Shown here: piece by piece, positions 1-12,100 of the stretch
Layout: every line of letters starts with the position of its first letter
Numbering within the stretch: position 1 is the first letter of the stretch
Assembly: GCF_001522545.3 (NCBI RefSeq)
Contig: NC_031776.1
Span: forward strand, 23,035,995 to 23,099,994
Length of the DNA stretch: 64,000 nucleotides
Source of the DNA: Parus major
Lineage: Eukaryota; Chordata; Aves; Passeriformes; Paridae
Reading direction: 5' to 3'
Translations under genes and position numbers: made by a program
Notes under the pieces: model-generated
Told to the model about the DNA's origin: nothing
What the model saw: only the letters and a program-made list of their open reading frames with translations
Database searches by the model: none

Positions 1-3000
1 TAGAATAACAAGCTTGCTTGATTCCTCTCACTGAGCTGCATGTCAAGATACAAGGCACAACTTGATCTCTTGTGCAGTGCAGCTGCATGGGGAACTGAGT
101 AGCTGCTACAGCTCAGGACTAGCTGATGAGAATTCCCCCCTATGGTCTCATTCATCTCCAGCCTCAGATGTTCCCTGGTGGAGGTGCCCTGCTTACCATA
201 GAAGACAAGTATCTTACAGCCCAGAGCCAACCTCGGGGATCTTCCCTAGGATGTGTGCTAGCCAGCTTTCAAGACACAGCTGAACAAGAAAGTACAAAGG
301 AGGACTCATGCACTGCTTTGTGGTCTCAGAGGAAGTCACGAAATAGGATCAGCACAGAAAGTCCTCCGGGCGTTCACACATGTCCCCCTGCTTTGTGTGA
401 GAAGCTCATGCTCTGTGCTAGCCATCTGGGACAGCATCACCCACATTCATGCTCTGACATTTGAGAGTGATTAAATATATTCCACAAAAGTCAAAACCAA
501 AAGAGAAGCCAGTGAAACAGCAGAGATAAATAGATATATTTCTAATCTTACCCTGCAATGCATCTATAAACCATTGCCCTTCTAATTTTTGTTCTGACTT
601 TTTCACCCGCTGTTCCTTCTCACTAAGAATCCTTTTAAAGCCGTTGTAGAAGGAATTATGTTCCAATAATGCCAAAATCAGAGGGATTTAAGTTAACTTA
701 GTGCTGAGTGTCAGAAGTTTTAGAATCCTATTTCCCAACAGAAATGCTTCATAGATATGAGACTGCCAAGCCTGAACATGGAGTGTAGGTTTCTAAGTCA
801 CCTAAATACTATTTAGAAATGCTACTTTCCAATGCAGTGGGGATTTGCCATCATTGTAGGCAACTGCCCGATTCATTTCCCAAGTGCTGGCCAACCAGGA
901 TTATTCCCCAATTTCATACCTGCAGCATGCCTGAGGATTATGGAAATTGCTCCAGTGCAAATCCCAGCTGCTGCTGGTTCTTGCATCCTGGGTTCAGACT
1001 AGTGCAGCTACAGAGCTGACTGGCCATGCTCTTTGAAAGCCACTGTGTCCCTGCATTGTCCCCTGCAGCTGGTCTCTGCCTCAGAGCTGCAGGGAAAACA
1101 TGACCTAAGCTCAACCACCAGTACCTTGAACACAAAGCACTGTAAATCTTGGTGAGGCCTTGACCTCATTTTTTTACATAAGCTCAGCTTGGCTGCTGTC
1201 TCCTGCACCTCTCCCTTCAACCCTGGGTGCACTCTAAGCTCATTGTGATGCCCTGTATTGGGAAAGGCCATGGCTCTGGCTGCTGGCAGCACACAGAGAA
1301 GATCACTGAAAACAAACAGAGAGCAAGCAGCTTGGTTTTCATAACCTCGGTTAAACACAGGGGGTGAAGGATCCGAAGCAGCAAAGTCATGTGAATTCAA
1401 GAAAGGCGGAGGGTAACCTCTGAGGGGCTCTTTTCTTTGGCAGCACAAGGGCCAGAGGTGCACAGAGAAGGGGGGAAAGGAAAAATTATGGAAATTTTTT
1501 GCCCTCTGTGCACAGAAATTCTGTCTTTTTCTCCTTCTGGGGCTTTAAAAACAGAACTGACACCCATTACTGACAGTGACAAAACCACTTTCCTGGGCTT
1601 GTGACAAAATGGTGCATCACAGCTGCCCCCTGCCCACAGAGCAGAGCAAATTAAAACTGAACTTATCCCATGGACTAGCTCACTTCAGCCTACCTTCAGA
1701 GCCTTGAATCATCCTTCTTCCTCGCTTCACCTGAAACATAATTTAGCTTATTTCTATTTGGAGCAGCAGGAGAGATTTCTCCTCCCCGAGCCCTGCTGGG
1801 ATGGCAGGAGGTCTGCCCTCCTCCACTGCCCGTGGCAGGGACTGGGGGACAGCTGGTCACTGCAGCCTGTGGCTGTGGGGTGGTACGGTCCTGTGGGCAA
1901 AGGTAGGACATAGCTGGGTCTTCTGTGGCTGCCAGGGAAACAAAAAGTCTCTGTAAACCACAGGAGGAAGCTGTCCCCCCACCCCCCCCCCCAGAGTTTT
2001 TGGGTATCAATGGGAACAAACACCAGGCTCAAATGGGGTTGAAGAACATGTTTGCAGACCTAGAGCTTCCCACCACTTAGGAAACAATGCAGTAACTAAA
2101 CCCACATCTCTCAGCAAGGTCCCAGCAGCCCTGAAAGGTTTCCAGAATGCATTCAAATGGTTCTAATACAGCAAATATAATTAAATGCAATATAGCAACA
2201 GAGATTATTTCTGTAAAATAAATCAAATAAATACCCAGACAGGGAGCCTAGATGAAGATATTAGTAGTTCCTCTCCAACTCATAATTTTTTACCCCAAAG
2301 GTGAATGCAGGCTACCACAACCATGGGCGATATGACAACCTCTGCACCTTTCAGGATCCTATCCATAGCCTGGTGACACTTCCAATGTTAGCAAGCATAA
2401 GATAGGAACCTATGGAGGTGGTATCTGATCTCTCCCAAGACTCAGGAAACACAGTTTTCTCTCCACAAACAGATGGGTGTTTTGCACTATTTAAGTTTGT
2501 ACTCGTATTCTTACCAGAACATAGTATCACAAAATGTAGTAAATGTTTTTCAGATATCAATAGAAATCCAAGTTGTGTTGAGACATTTGGATTATGGTCC
2601 AGACACTTATTGCTTTGCTGAATGTCTTGTTTATCCAAAGGTAGGAGGAAGCATTTTGGCCACTTGTGTATGAATTTGTGTGTGCACTAAGTTTGGAGAC
2701 CTGAGGAGATGCCTAAGTTTGTTGCTGTGACTATGACATTAGATGGTACAGAAGGGCAAAAACAACAGCCTGGATTACCCATTATTCCTATGAAATTCCA
2801 TATTACCATGACTAACATATCTCAGCAAAAACTTGTCACAGATGTTTGCAGACAGTGCACAAAATAAACTGCAAGCAACTTTCCTCAGTGCCATCAACTC
2901 TGTCTGCCTGCCTACAGACAAAACCTGTCCTCCCTCTGTCATTCCTGAGACATGCTATGTCCAACCTGTCTCTAAAAAATCTGCCACGAACTCCAAATCT

Positions 3001-3014
3001 TAGGCTATTTCAGG
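1..3014. other. Unannotated unique sequence
   Basis: I see no recognisable gene or interspersed repeat here. Open frames are short, overlap on both strands and show no known domain. The one exon-like signal is a good minus-strand splice donor at 542-551, but it lacks a convincing acceptor and is listed among the rejected items. A cytosine run at 1975-1992 is described separately. Composition is that of ordinary intergenic or intronic vertebrate DNA. Confidence 0.6.
1975..1992. repeat. Poly-C tract interrupted once
   Basis: Six cytosines, one adenine and eleven cytosines follow one another. The minus strand is therefore a G-run that could form a quadruplex-like structure, and replication slippage and sequencing error are likely at this point. 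No element is attached to it. Confidence 0.8.
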
Positions 3015-3650
3015 ACTTCATTTATCTTTCCTATTAGGAAAGATTTTTTCATTAAATCTAATCTACATATCCCTTGTTATACTTTAACCCTTCTCCTCTG
3101 CACCCTGGACAGAACAAATTGTCCTCTTCCTCTACATGTATTTAAAGACTGTAATCATATTCCTTCCCAGGCTGATCTTCCCTAGACTAAATAACCCCCA
3201 TATTTCAATCTCTCCTCCTTAGTCATGTTCTCTGGACTTCTAATCATTCTTTTTGGTCTCTTCTGGACATTGTTCAACCAGTTCTGTCCTCTTGAAAAAC
3301 AGTGACCAAAATTGGAGATAAGAGTACAGCAGAAAAATCACATCCCATGTCATGCAGATGGTACTCTGGCTCATATATCTCAGTATGGCATTTGCTTTTC
3401 TCATGGCAATCTTAATTCTGACTTCTCTTCAGCTTTCGATTCACAATTGCTCCAGATCTTTCTCCACTGGTTACTTCACATCCCTTACTTGTATGTCTGA
3501 TTGTTCTTGCCTCCATATGGAACTGTGTAGTTTACATTTCTCTGTATTGAATTTCAGCTCATCCCTTCACAAACCCCTGGATTTTTCTTCCAATTATATT
3601 TGATAATTCTGAAGTACAAGACTGTCCTCTTATTATCTTTTCAAATTTAT
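3015..3650 (-). mobile_element. Very old, degenerate CR1/L3-like LINE fragment
   Basis: Read on the plus strand, this stretch follows the antisense of the CR1 3' region segment by segment. It has the 'clustered leading to Lost frame' order typical of such copies: a block resembling the CR1 3' untranslated region, then 'catgttctctggacttctaa' with its 'tcttctggac' partner near 3225-3270, then 'ccaaaattgg' at 3307, 'ggcatttgcttttctcatgg' near 3386, and 'tattgaatttcagctcat' near 3546. The matching order and spacing identify the family, although many substitutions and small indels are present. The element's sense strand is the minus strand, with its 3' end at the low coordinate. It is truncated at the 5' end as most CR1 copies are. 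Its divergence is far higher than that of the copy at 62 kb, suggesting insertion early in amniote or archosaur history. It encodes nothing intact. Confidence 0.82.
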
Positions 3651-3772
3651 ATGACCTTCTACTTTTAATAGCATGTTTTCTTTTCATTCAATGTAGGTAA
3701 ATAATAAAAATCATGAGTAGCAACAGGTTCAAAGAATATCACTGAAGAAGCTTACCAAATGTGTTCCTGCAA

Positions 3773-3790
3773 TATGATGATGATGATGAT
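3773..3790. repeat. Short (ATG)n trinucleotide repeat
   Basis: About five to six tandem copies of a GAT/ATG unit are visible. It is short and has no coding context. Confidence 0.8.
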
Positions 3791-4218
3791 CTAAACGCAG
3801 CTGGTTGATATTTAATTTGAACATGAATCTAGAGCTACACACTGATTCTCAGCATGCTTCAGCACCTGAAGTTCTTCCTGACATTAGTGTGACCTGAAGA
3901 AAATTCAAAAGTGTCAAAGATCAAGAAATACAATTGCCTATCAAGACATATGTGCTCTGTATTCACAGATCAATGAGTTTGCTCCATTGTCATTGTAATT
4001 CACGTTTGTAGCACAGGAATGCACCAGAAGACAGACTGCACAGTGGTACAGTTGAAATATCTAAACTAAAATACCATAAGCAAACCCTGATGAAAGCAAA
4101 GTAGCAGACCATCGAGTTCTGGGGAGGACATAGACCAATTCTTAGTGTCTAAAGCATTTGTTCAGCATGTCTTGATTAATTCAGCCCTTGTTTTCTTCTC
4201 CTGTAGAAGGTCCAATTT

Positions 4219-4518
4219 CAGTTAATGTACCCTTTACTCACAACTATTTCCTGAATAGTTTTGAAATTTGTCTCTGTTTCTATTGCTTTCCCTTTCTGCA
4301 CACCATTCTCCTTGCCTGTACCTCTCCTCCTCCCCATTTGCAAGGGCATCTGATCAAAAGCTATTTCTGTACCATTTGGGACATGAAGAGTCCAAAACTC
4401 AGACTTCCCAAGGTAGACTTTTATTCTCATTGCTGATTGTGATAACTGTGTGGTCCAGTGATGTATCATTTCATCTGCAAATGTCATGTCTAAGGACAGG
4501 TCTGAAAACACGCTCCGC
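4219..4518 (-). CDS. Candidate exon, minus strand, unrecognised product (3' limit not fixed)
   Basis: On the minus strand a long pyrimidine tract (nearly 40 bases of mostly T and C) ends in a CAG acceptor at 4519-4521, one of the best acceptors in the window. The following frame starts with the third base of a codon and stays open for about 99 codons to a stop near 4218. The predicted peptide starts RSVFSDLSLDMTF, then has mixed polar and hydrophobic residues including two tryptophans. It shows no signal peptide, membrane segment or domain I know. Possible donors of the GTACAG type lie inside the frame, so the true 3' edge may be earlier. It is not phase-compatible with the candidate exon at 5085-5214 if directly joined. 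A chance open frame next to a chance acceptor is a real alternative. Confidence 0.2.
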
Positions 4519-5084
4519 CTGTTAAATAGGAAAACAAGAAAAAACCGGGAAAAAAAGAAGATCAGCCTGGGAAAACAAGTCACTCAGAGAGCTCCCCCTT
4601 GGCAACATGGCCCATGTGTGTGTTTCTATGTAGAGCAGCTTTTTGCTAAGCCCTGGAGAGACCCAAGACCCATTTGTGTAAACACAGATGGAGAAAGCTG
4701 AGATGCCTGGGAAATGGAGTCCTTTCAAATTCAGGTTAATCTTGATGAACTGCTGTTTTGTGGTCTTTGACCAGTAAATTCTGAGTCACAAGCAGGGTGA
4801 GACATCACCTTCCTTTTGTGACTGCAAGTCCAGCAATCAACAGTCTCTGTAGCTCAGTCCCCAAGGCCAAAAGTCTTGCAATCTGCTTCAATTTAATTTT
4901 TTTTGCTTTTCCTCCCACAACTCCTCCTTCTTAAAGTCACTTATCATTACCTCGGGATTGTTGCCAGATTCTCTTCTGGCATCACTTCTCCCTCTTTTCT
5001 GCAATCTTTGCCTATAAGGTACTTTAATCACTTCCCATATCAACTACCGCAAAGCTTTTTTTTATAGCTCTCATAAATACTTAC

Positions 5085-5214
5085 AGGCTTTATGTATATT
5101 TCCTCTCCAAACTTCATGGGGTGCTGATCATTGCTTAGCACTGAAGAGATGGAAAGGAGGGCAGCCTGCTTCAGATATCCACATGACCCAGGCATGGCAA
5201 ATTTTCCTGCAAAC
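5085..5214 (-). CDS. Candidate internal exon, minus strand, unrecognised product
   Basis: This 130-base segment has an acceptor ending TAG at 5215-5217, preceded by a short pyrimidine stretch. It has a near-consensus donor, GTAAGTATTT, immediately below 5085. Only one of the three frames is open throughout: one base completes a codon and 43 codons follow, ending exactly at a codon boundary. The peptide begins FAGKFAMPGSCGYLKQAALL and ends MKFGEEIYIKP. I recognise no family. Both splice signals and a single open frame make it better supported than most candidates here, but it lacks a phase-compatible neighbour that I could find. It may be a real exon of an unrecognised gene or a decoy. Confidence 0.28.
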
Positions 5215-7072
5215 CTACAAAATGAGATTGACTCTTGCATTAGAATAAAAAAAGGGTGGTTTGCAGCCTTGGCTCTCTTTTACTTCCCCACTCCCAGATA
5301 TCTCATTCTGCTTAATGATTGTTCCTTCCCAAGCATAAAGTCATCAGGTTACAGAGAAATCTGGCTTTATTTCTTTTCTTTTTTTTTTTAATAAGTTTTA
5401 ACACACTGGTGATAATTTTGTTGCACACTAAAGCATTTTTTTTTCTGTAAAGTACTTTCAATCCTCCCAGCAATCAGATGATTTGCCTTCTTTCCTTCAG
5501 CCTCCTAAAAGAGGCAATTCCACAGGTCCTGGCATTACAGGTCAGAACCAACCAGAAAGATTTCTTAGTGACCTCTTCTGCAATTTTTCATTCTATATGG
5601 GATATAGCTTAAAGTCTCAGGCTAAATTGAAAGGAATTTCTTTTTCTCCTGGTTACAAAAGAAGAACTGTTTTATTAATTTTTTTTTTCCATTTTAGGGC
5701 TTTATATTGTCTGTCTGTTGGGTATTTCAGAAGTAATTTTCTTGTCTCAGCATAGTAAACTCACAAGCAAATTCCCATAACACTGGCAATACAAAGCAGT
5801 CAGACCAGCCAAGATGTTTGTGCTTCGACATTTCAAATGCACTCTTGACTGCCTTCAAGCAATAATTTTATGGGGTTTTCCTTCCTGAAAAATTGTTCAG
5901 TGATGACCTAGAAGTGAAAAGTTCTGTCTCGTTACCATTTACATCCAATTCCACATTAAATTTACTGAAATAGCTGGCTTTGACTAAGCCAAGAGTCAAA
6001 TATAAGAGTTACAAGGCCCTGATTAAGAAAGCACTTAATCACTTTCTGTGCTTTCAGTTGGACAGATGCTTTCCCCTGTCAAGGACCGTATCAGTAGCTG
6101 GGGGAGGATTGGGGAAAAGAGCTTGGCTCAAAGCCTATGAGAATTCACAACCCAGAGATACAGCTGCAGGACCTTACTAAAAGTACTGGTATTCTAGGAC
6201 TATCAGCTGTCTCTCATTTTGCTCAGGACTTTCCAGGATACTTTCTCAATAAACTGAGTGGCTTGAGTTGCATCTGAAAACAGAAGCCACAGAAAGCCCT
6301 GGGAACCATCCCAGGAGCACCTACCTTTCATGGAAAACAGAGAGAGGCCCAGAACAACTTCTGCCTAGATTAGATTGCCCTTACTAAAAATAGGAAGCCC
6401 TTTAGTCCTCCATCTCTCTTGATAAAGCTTTATTTTTAAGCATATGTTTTGTTTGACCTTGAGGGTTTTTTTAAAAAAAAATGGAATAAAAGAAAGAAAA
6501 AGAGGGAGAAAAAAAAAGTCTCCTTGGTACAATTCCAAGTAACACTGGAGATAAAGATGTGCTGTGGTTATTTAGGATTCAGTGAGTGACAGGTTTTATA
6601 CAGTCTCACAACGTCCCATTTGCATCATTCAAGTCAATATTTTTTGGCTCCAAAGGAATGTCAAACAACACTTCATCCAGAATGTGTCTAGTTCTGGTCC
6701 ACAAGGTATCCTTCTTCCTTCCTATGGCTTCTTAAAAAAATTTCCCTGTTTATATAAACCCCCACAACCATAGCAAAGAAAAGACAGCAGCGAGAATGGT
6801 CAACACCTTAGGATCATAGTAATTTGATTTACTGACTCTAGCATCATCCCATCAGCTGATAGGCATTACCATACCTTGCAAAAACCTGACAAGTTCTCTC
6901 TAATAGTCCAGCCAAAGCAACCCAAAAGGTCAGAGTCTAGGTATCTTCTCTAGTGACAGGAAACAAATCTTCTTCTTAGCCTAAAAAGAAGACTTTTTGG
7001 AGTAGAGCACACTGTTAGAGGTGCATACTGGAAACTAATACTGTCATTTGCAAAGTGTGAATTTTATTTCAG
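5215..7072. other. Unannotated AT-rich unique sequence
   Basis: No gene or interspersed repeat is recognised. Several short T and A runs (for example near 5379-5390 and 6470-6515) are present. Open frames are short and unremarkable. Confidence 0.6.
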
Positions 7073-7212
7073 ATGTGAAGAAGCCTTCTGAGACAAAATT
7101 TGTGATAGAGCCTGAAGAAGCTGTTGTGGATAATTTCCATCTAAAAAAAATCATACAAGCAGCACTAGACATACCCAAAAGAGAACAACCCAAGCAGAAA
7201 ATACTTTTCTAG
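7073..7212 (+). CDS. Candidate terminal coding exon, plus strand, unrecognised product
   Basis: A usable acceptor (attttatttcag, ending at 7072) is followed by two bases completing a codon and 45 open codons ending in TAG at 7210-7212. The peptide is highly charged. It begins VKKPSETKFVIEPEEAVVDN, continues with a likely helical LKKIIQAAL stretch, and ends with a lysine/glutamine-rich tail. No domain is recognised. A canonical poly-A signal, AATAAA, lies at 7657-7662 and is followed by a T/G-rich stretch, so a last exon with a roughly 450-base 3' untranslated region is plausible. The partner exon upstream, which would have to end after the first base of a codon, was not identified. Chance cannot be excluded. 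Confidence 0.25.
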
Positions 7213-7656
7213 CTGTGAAAACAACTCCACCTCAGTACTGACAGTTGCTTATTAAACAATGAAAATGTGCACAGGCACAGTGACAGAGGCACAGGATCAA
7301 CAGGCAAGCGGGATGTGAATGAACCTTGCACGACCTTGTGAAAAACAAGCTCTCTGGTGACTCTGGGGCTGCAGCTAGGGCTGCTTGTCAGGGTGAAGCT
7401 GGTGTGAGCCACGCAACCCAATTTGCCTTCCATCCCAGGAGGATGTTAATTTTCCCTCCCCCAACTCTGCTCTCAGTACCAGCTGGGTCCCCACTGCTCC
7501 AGGGTGCAGGGAGCCCGTGCAGATGTTTTCATGGACATAGCAAAAGCCCTTTCTCTCTGCCAAGACTCACACTGGGCTTTTCGCAGGAGCAAATGTATCT
7601 GTCGCTTCTAAAGCAATGTGGTTTTGGAGCAGCTCTAATTTAATCTGAAGTTGAGA

Positions 7657-7662
7657 AATAAA
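7657..7662 (+). promoter_or_regulatory. Possible polyadenylation signal AATAAA
   Basis: A canonical hexamer is followed about 20 bases later by a T/G-rich stretch. It is only meaningful if the candidate last exon at 7073-7212 is real, because AATAAA also occurs often by chance in AT-rich DNA. Confidence 0.25.
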
Positions 7663-8771
7663 ATCCTTCTGACCTAGTTGTTGTATTCTCCTTGCTCTAA
7701 ACAATTCTGACAGTAAAATGGCTATTATTTGCCTCTAAACCTGGAATCTCAACCTGAGGCAATGACTTTCTATAGTAAATTTCACACCTGAATATGGTTT
7801 TGAAAGTTATTACTTTTTTTTCCAAACCAGAAATTCACAAACTCTTGTCATTGTTATTAAATATCTCAACTCTCAGACCACTTATAGTTCAAAATACATA
7901 ATTTCAGATTTCCAGACTTGTTGGCTGAAAGCCTTTTGCCACGTACACTCATCCTGGGGCTTTGAATTTCCAATTCTGGACCACAACCAGTTGAATTTGA
8001 TAGCCAAACTGAGATTAGGGTGCCGTGCTTTGAGGGGCATATGGGGTCCTTGAAGTGAAAAGTTATTGGAGGTTCTTAGGGATGTTGGAGTTTTTGTAGC
8101 CTTGATTAGCACAGCTCTTGTACAAGCCTGTGCATTCTGTCAGCTTTCTGTCAGATCTGTGCCACGTGTAGGATCTTTGAGTGAAATTCATGAGCCTCTG
8201 AATGCCTCTTTTTAACTCCAGTGCAAATCACCTTAACAAAGCAATGGCAGGGGTTTTCTGTGCAGAAGGGTTTTCTTAAGGTGAAAGGCTAATACAGCAC
8301 CTCCCAGAAGGATACCTACTTTCTCATTATTGGCAGTCACCAGTGAATGGTGACGATGGGAAAAGGAGACCAAGTCCATCTACACCCACCTAGAAGCATC
8401 AGGTTTTGTTTGGAAAGTGACAATCTTGCTAAGAAATATTGCCAGATAGAGTCAGCAAGTTTTATTTCAGTGTTAAGTTCTAGATTTTGGTGACCAGTCC
8501 TCGAAATACACCTTTTGAAACTCTCAGGCAATCATCCTTGCTGAATGCCTGAAGGCTGCGGAAAGTAAAATTTAAAGCAACAAAATCAAATTTTTGCAAC
8601 CAGGTGCACCATCTTATATTGCATTATACTTGAAGCCCTAGGTACAACCCAGTAAATCTTCATTCTGTTTCTTCAGAATTAAATGTCAATGTGAGATGGT
8701 GCATCTGTAAGCTGTATTTTTATTAATAGCTTTTAAAAAGAAGAATGATCCCCACCCCCTTTTTTTTTCAG

Positions 8772-9188
8772 TTAGAAAATATCTTTCAGAGTCACGTGGA
8801 GATTCCCCAACCTCAGAAACCAATTTGCACTTCTGGTCACTTTTATTTTTCCCTTGTCAGTGGTCGTGCTTCTGCTTTCCTTGGTGCAGATTTGTTCAGA
8901 CCCATCACAGACAGGCCATGTGCAGAGAGCACTACTCCACGATTTCTTGTAGAGAAAGAGCAGAATCAGATCAGCTGTTACATTTGGGGCTGCTGTTATT
9001 CATGGAGATGTCAAAATGGGGAAGAGAAGTCACTAAAATTCACCATCACAGGCTTCTACATCATGGTGGTTTATACCAAGCAAGCCTACCAACAGATAGA
9101 AGAAGGTTCTTTTAGTGTAGCCTTTTCCACATCCTCTCCTGGGCCACTCCTCAGTATTCCAGCACTGCTAGCTGAAGAGTTTGACTAA
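8772..9188 (+). CDS. Candidate terminal coding exon with 138 open codons, unrecognised
   Basis: A strong acceptor (a run of C then nine T's before CAG, ending at 8771) is followed, in phase 0, by 138 open codons and a TAA stop at 9186-9188. The peptide starts LENIFQSHVEIPQPQKPICT, has a cysteine/tryptophan cluster near residue 80 (CYIWGCCYSWRC) and ends in an acidic LLAEEFD. No known domain is visible. There is no close poly-A signal downstream. The open length is unusual for this AT-rich region. However, a second frame is also open across much of the same stretch (8825-9115), which points to low local stop density and weakens the coding case. Confidence 0.2.
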   Translation, partial: LENIFQSHVEIPQPQKPICTSGHFYFSLVSGRASAFLGADLFRPITDRPCAESTTPRFLVEKEQNQISCYIWGCCYSWRCQNGEEKSLKFTITGFYIMVVYTKQAYQQIEEGSFSVAFSTSSPGPLLSIPALLAEEFD

Positions 9189-12100
9189 CAGGGTGGGTCC
9201 TCCCTTCTGCCTTATGAATTGCCAGAGAGCAGGAAAGAAAGGGTTAAGCAATATGTCTATGTGCAGAGTTAGGAATACTGTGCAGCCATGTAGAAAACAC
9301 CTGACTGATAATTTACTGTGTATTTATAGCTCAGAACAGTTATGATAGAAACAACTTCTGTAAAAGCTTTTACTTTAAAGAGAGTCTGCATTTTGCAAAC
9401 GGCTCATTGAACAGATCATCTTAGCTACTCATTATGGAATGTGCCATCCTTACAAGAAAGGAATTTACTGGGCTTGGCAACAGACTAGTCTAAATGTTCA
9501 ATCCTCTACAAACCTATTTGCCAAATTATGAGGAAGAGAATTCTGCAGCATCACCTCTATAGCTCATACTTCTTGACTACTGAGAGATCATACCTTTATT
9601 TAGTTTCCAAAACCAAGTTACCTCCTTCCATGAGCATCTCTGAGCTACCTGGATTTGTCCAACAGAGCAATGGAAGAATTTGTATCAGTCTTTGACTTGA
9701 ACCTGAACTTTCCCAAAGATAAGCAGACCTTGGATTATTTTGGGTTTGTTATGAAGAGAGGCCCAATGTGTTCAAGTCTCCATTACAGTTCCTAGAACAA
9801 TTTTAATCTTGTTTTGTGGGACATTGAAAATACTATTTCACTGTAGCTGTGAAGCAGTGTGAGATCCAGGATTGGAGGTTCTGCCTGTAGGTGTGTGAAG
9901 CAAGACAACAAGTCCACAATGAGCACACATTTGGGCCTGAGCTGTTCCTTACAAAGCTGGCACAGGGTAGCAGAGAAAAGGTTCTTTTCTGGTGGTGTCT
10001 TCAGGAAAGACCACTCATCATTTGACTACACAAATTTACCTATGCAGCAAGTTCACTGAAAATGCTTTATTGGGTGCAAACAGAAAAAAAACCCAAACCA
10101 ACCAAACAACAAAAATCAACAGCAGGCAACAACAAAAAACAGGCTAAATTGCTCTGAAGGAGCAGATAGAAATTCGGAAAGTGAATTCTTTGCACTCTTC
10201 TAAGAGAAACTGTCATACTTTCCTTTCTGGAACCTTTCCCCTGGCTTTTTGGAGGTGGTGGGAAAATCATCCATCACTTCAGATCCTTCTCTCACTTTAA
10301 AAAACCTGTCACTAAAATGAGATTTGTCAAATAGAAACAGGTAGTGAAAAAGATCAAGCCTTTGACTTTGCAAAGGCTGGATACTACAGACAGCTTTACA
10401 AGATGCTTCCAACAACGTCTTTCCACTGGTTCCCTCTTATTTCTGCTTTATTTACCAGGATAAAATTTTACTTTTTGCTGTTTTCATTTTTCTTCAGAGA
10501 AAAATGCTTCTTTTCAAGGACTGGAAAACCTAGAGGGTTTTTGCCTATCCATTCCTCTTCTGTTTCAGTGGAATGCACTCCTGCAGTAGCCTGGAGGTCC
10601 TCAACCCTTCCTCCAGCATGCTTAAAGCATGCATCTGCCTTGCCAAAGAGCCTCTGAAGCACACCCCAGAAATCATCCAACTGCAACAAGGCCAGTTTTA
10701 TCTCCTTCAGAGCAGAGACAGCACCTGCTCTAAACAAACAGCACCACCTTGCACAATAGAAGGATTATTTGAAAAATTCTTGACCTCTTGCACCTAGGTT
10801 TTTAGTCCAGATGTTAATCTAAATATACACAAGGTAGAGACAAATGCTTTAGAAACTGACATATATACATCAAAAAAATGTCAAGTTGACTGCTTATAGC
10901 TAGTTTGCTCTTGAAGAGCCATGGGATAGAGAGAAGGGAAAGTAGCTTGGTAGTGTTCCCCCTCTACACCACTGATGTGGAGGCACCAGGTGATGGTCAC
11001 TCCTGGACAGCAAGAACTGGTCACTTCTCCCCATTCCTAGCTATAAAGAGCTCAGATCTGTGGAGATATAAAGGCAGTTGGTCATGAACTTGGTAAGCAC
11101 AGCCATGGTGTGCCTCACTCCACATCTTCTGAGTTCTCCAGTTCCAGCACTGCAAGTACACCTGGATTTGAAAAATGTTTAAGATGCCCAAAACCACAGA
11201 AAGGGACAAACTTTGAAGAGACGAGCCTGCTGCAGCCCTGGCTGCTTGGCTCTCTGCCTTTGGGGAGCCACAGGTGTGCTTACAATTCAAACCAAAACAG
11301 GCTTCCTTCCATCCATGCTGTAGTGTGGGGGATGCTGTGTTGTATATTCTTTGCTAATATCCCAACCAGAGCTGGGAAAAGAGAGAAGCACAGAGAAGGT
11401 GAGAAAATGAACTGAAACTCCAATTTCATTGCTGCAAAGGAAAGCAAATGAGATTAAATTCTAAACCTGGAAATATGTTTACACTTCTTTTAATTCAAAA
11501 CACTCTGTGATTCACAGAGTGCCTGCTGGGTACCCCTGGAGACAGGTTTTTGCGTACCGCTGCTCACTGGTGAACTTTATTGTACCATCTTGTTGAACCT
11601 GTTCCTAAAAATGTGCACCTGTGCAAGAAGTTGGTATTCAACTGCCTAGTAAAGGTGAAAAAAAAACAACTGTCAGGCAATTATTGAAGCTCAAGGGCAA
11701 GATTAATTTTTCAGACCAAGCTTTAAAGCGCTCTTGGAAAGTGGCAGTTGTGACACCAAAAACCAGTCACCCAAGAGAGATGCCTAAGGGTGGCATTCAG
11801 GGGGCCATCTGGCCTGTATCTGGTCTGCATCAAGCCTCAGCAACTGTGACATTGCAGGAGGATACTTTGGAAAGAGTTAAGTGAGGCAGGAAATGTGGAA
11901 GATTTAGGGTGGGAAAAGAATTACAAAAAGATTAATTGCAAGTTCTCCCCATGCTTTGGACCCAGACCAACTGTTTGCTTCTTCCTCAGTACACTTGGTC
12001 CAGAATCTGGGGCAAAAAAAATGTGTGTTCATGTCTTTGTGGATGACCTTTCACTGTTCCAGGCTACAGTGACTCCTTATTGGCAGTCTGAACTAAGTTT

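Noticed and set aside
552..675. Minus-strand exon-like segment with donor GTAAGATTAG and a charged peptide
   Set aside because: The donor is good, but no AG acceptor with a pyrimidine tract lies between the upstream in-frame stop and the open segment.
1008..1463. 151-codon minus-strand open frame
   Set aside because: No recognised motif, no clear splice signals, and other frames are also open locally.
4918..5020. Possible linking exon between the 5085 and 4518 minus-strand candidates
   Set aside because: The acceptor has almost no pyrimidine tract and the donor is a weak GTAATG.
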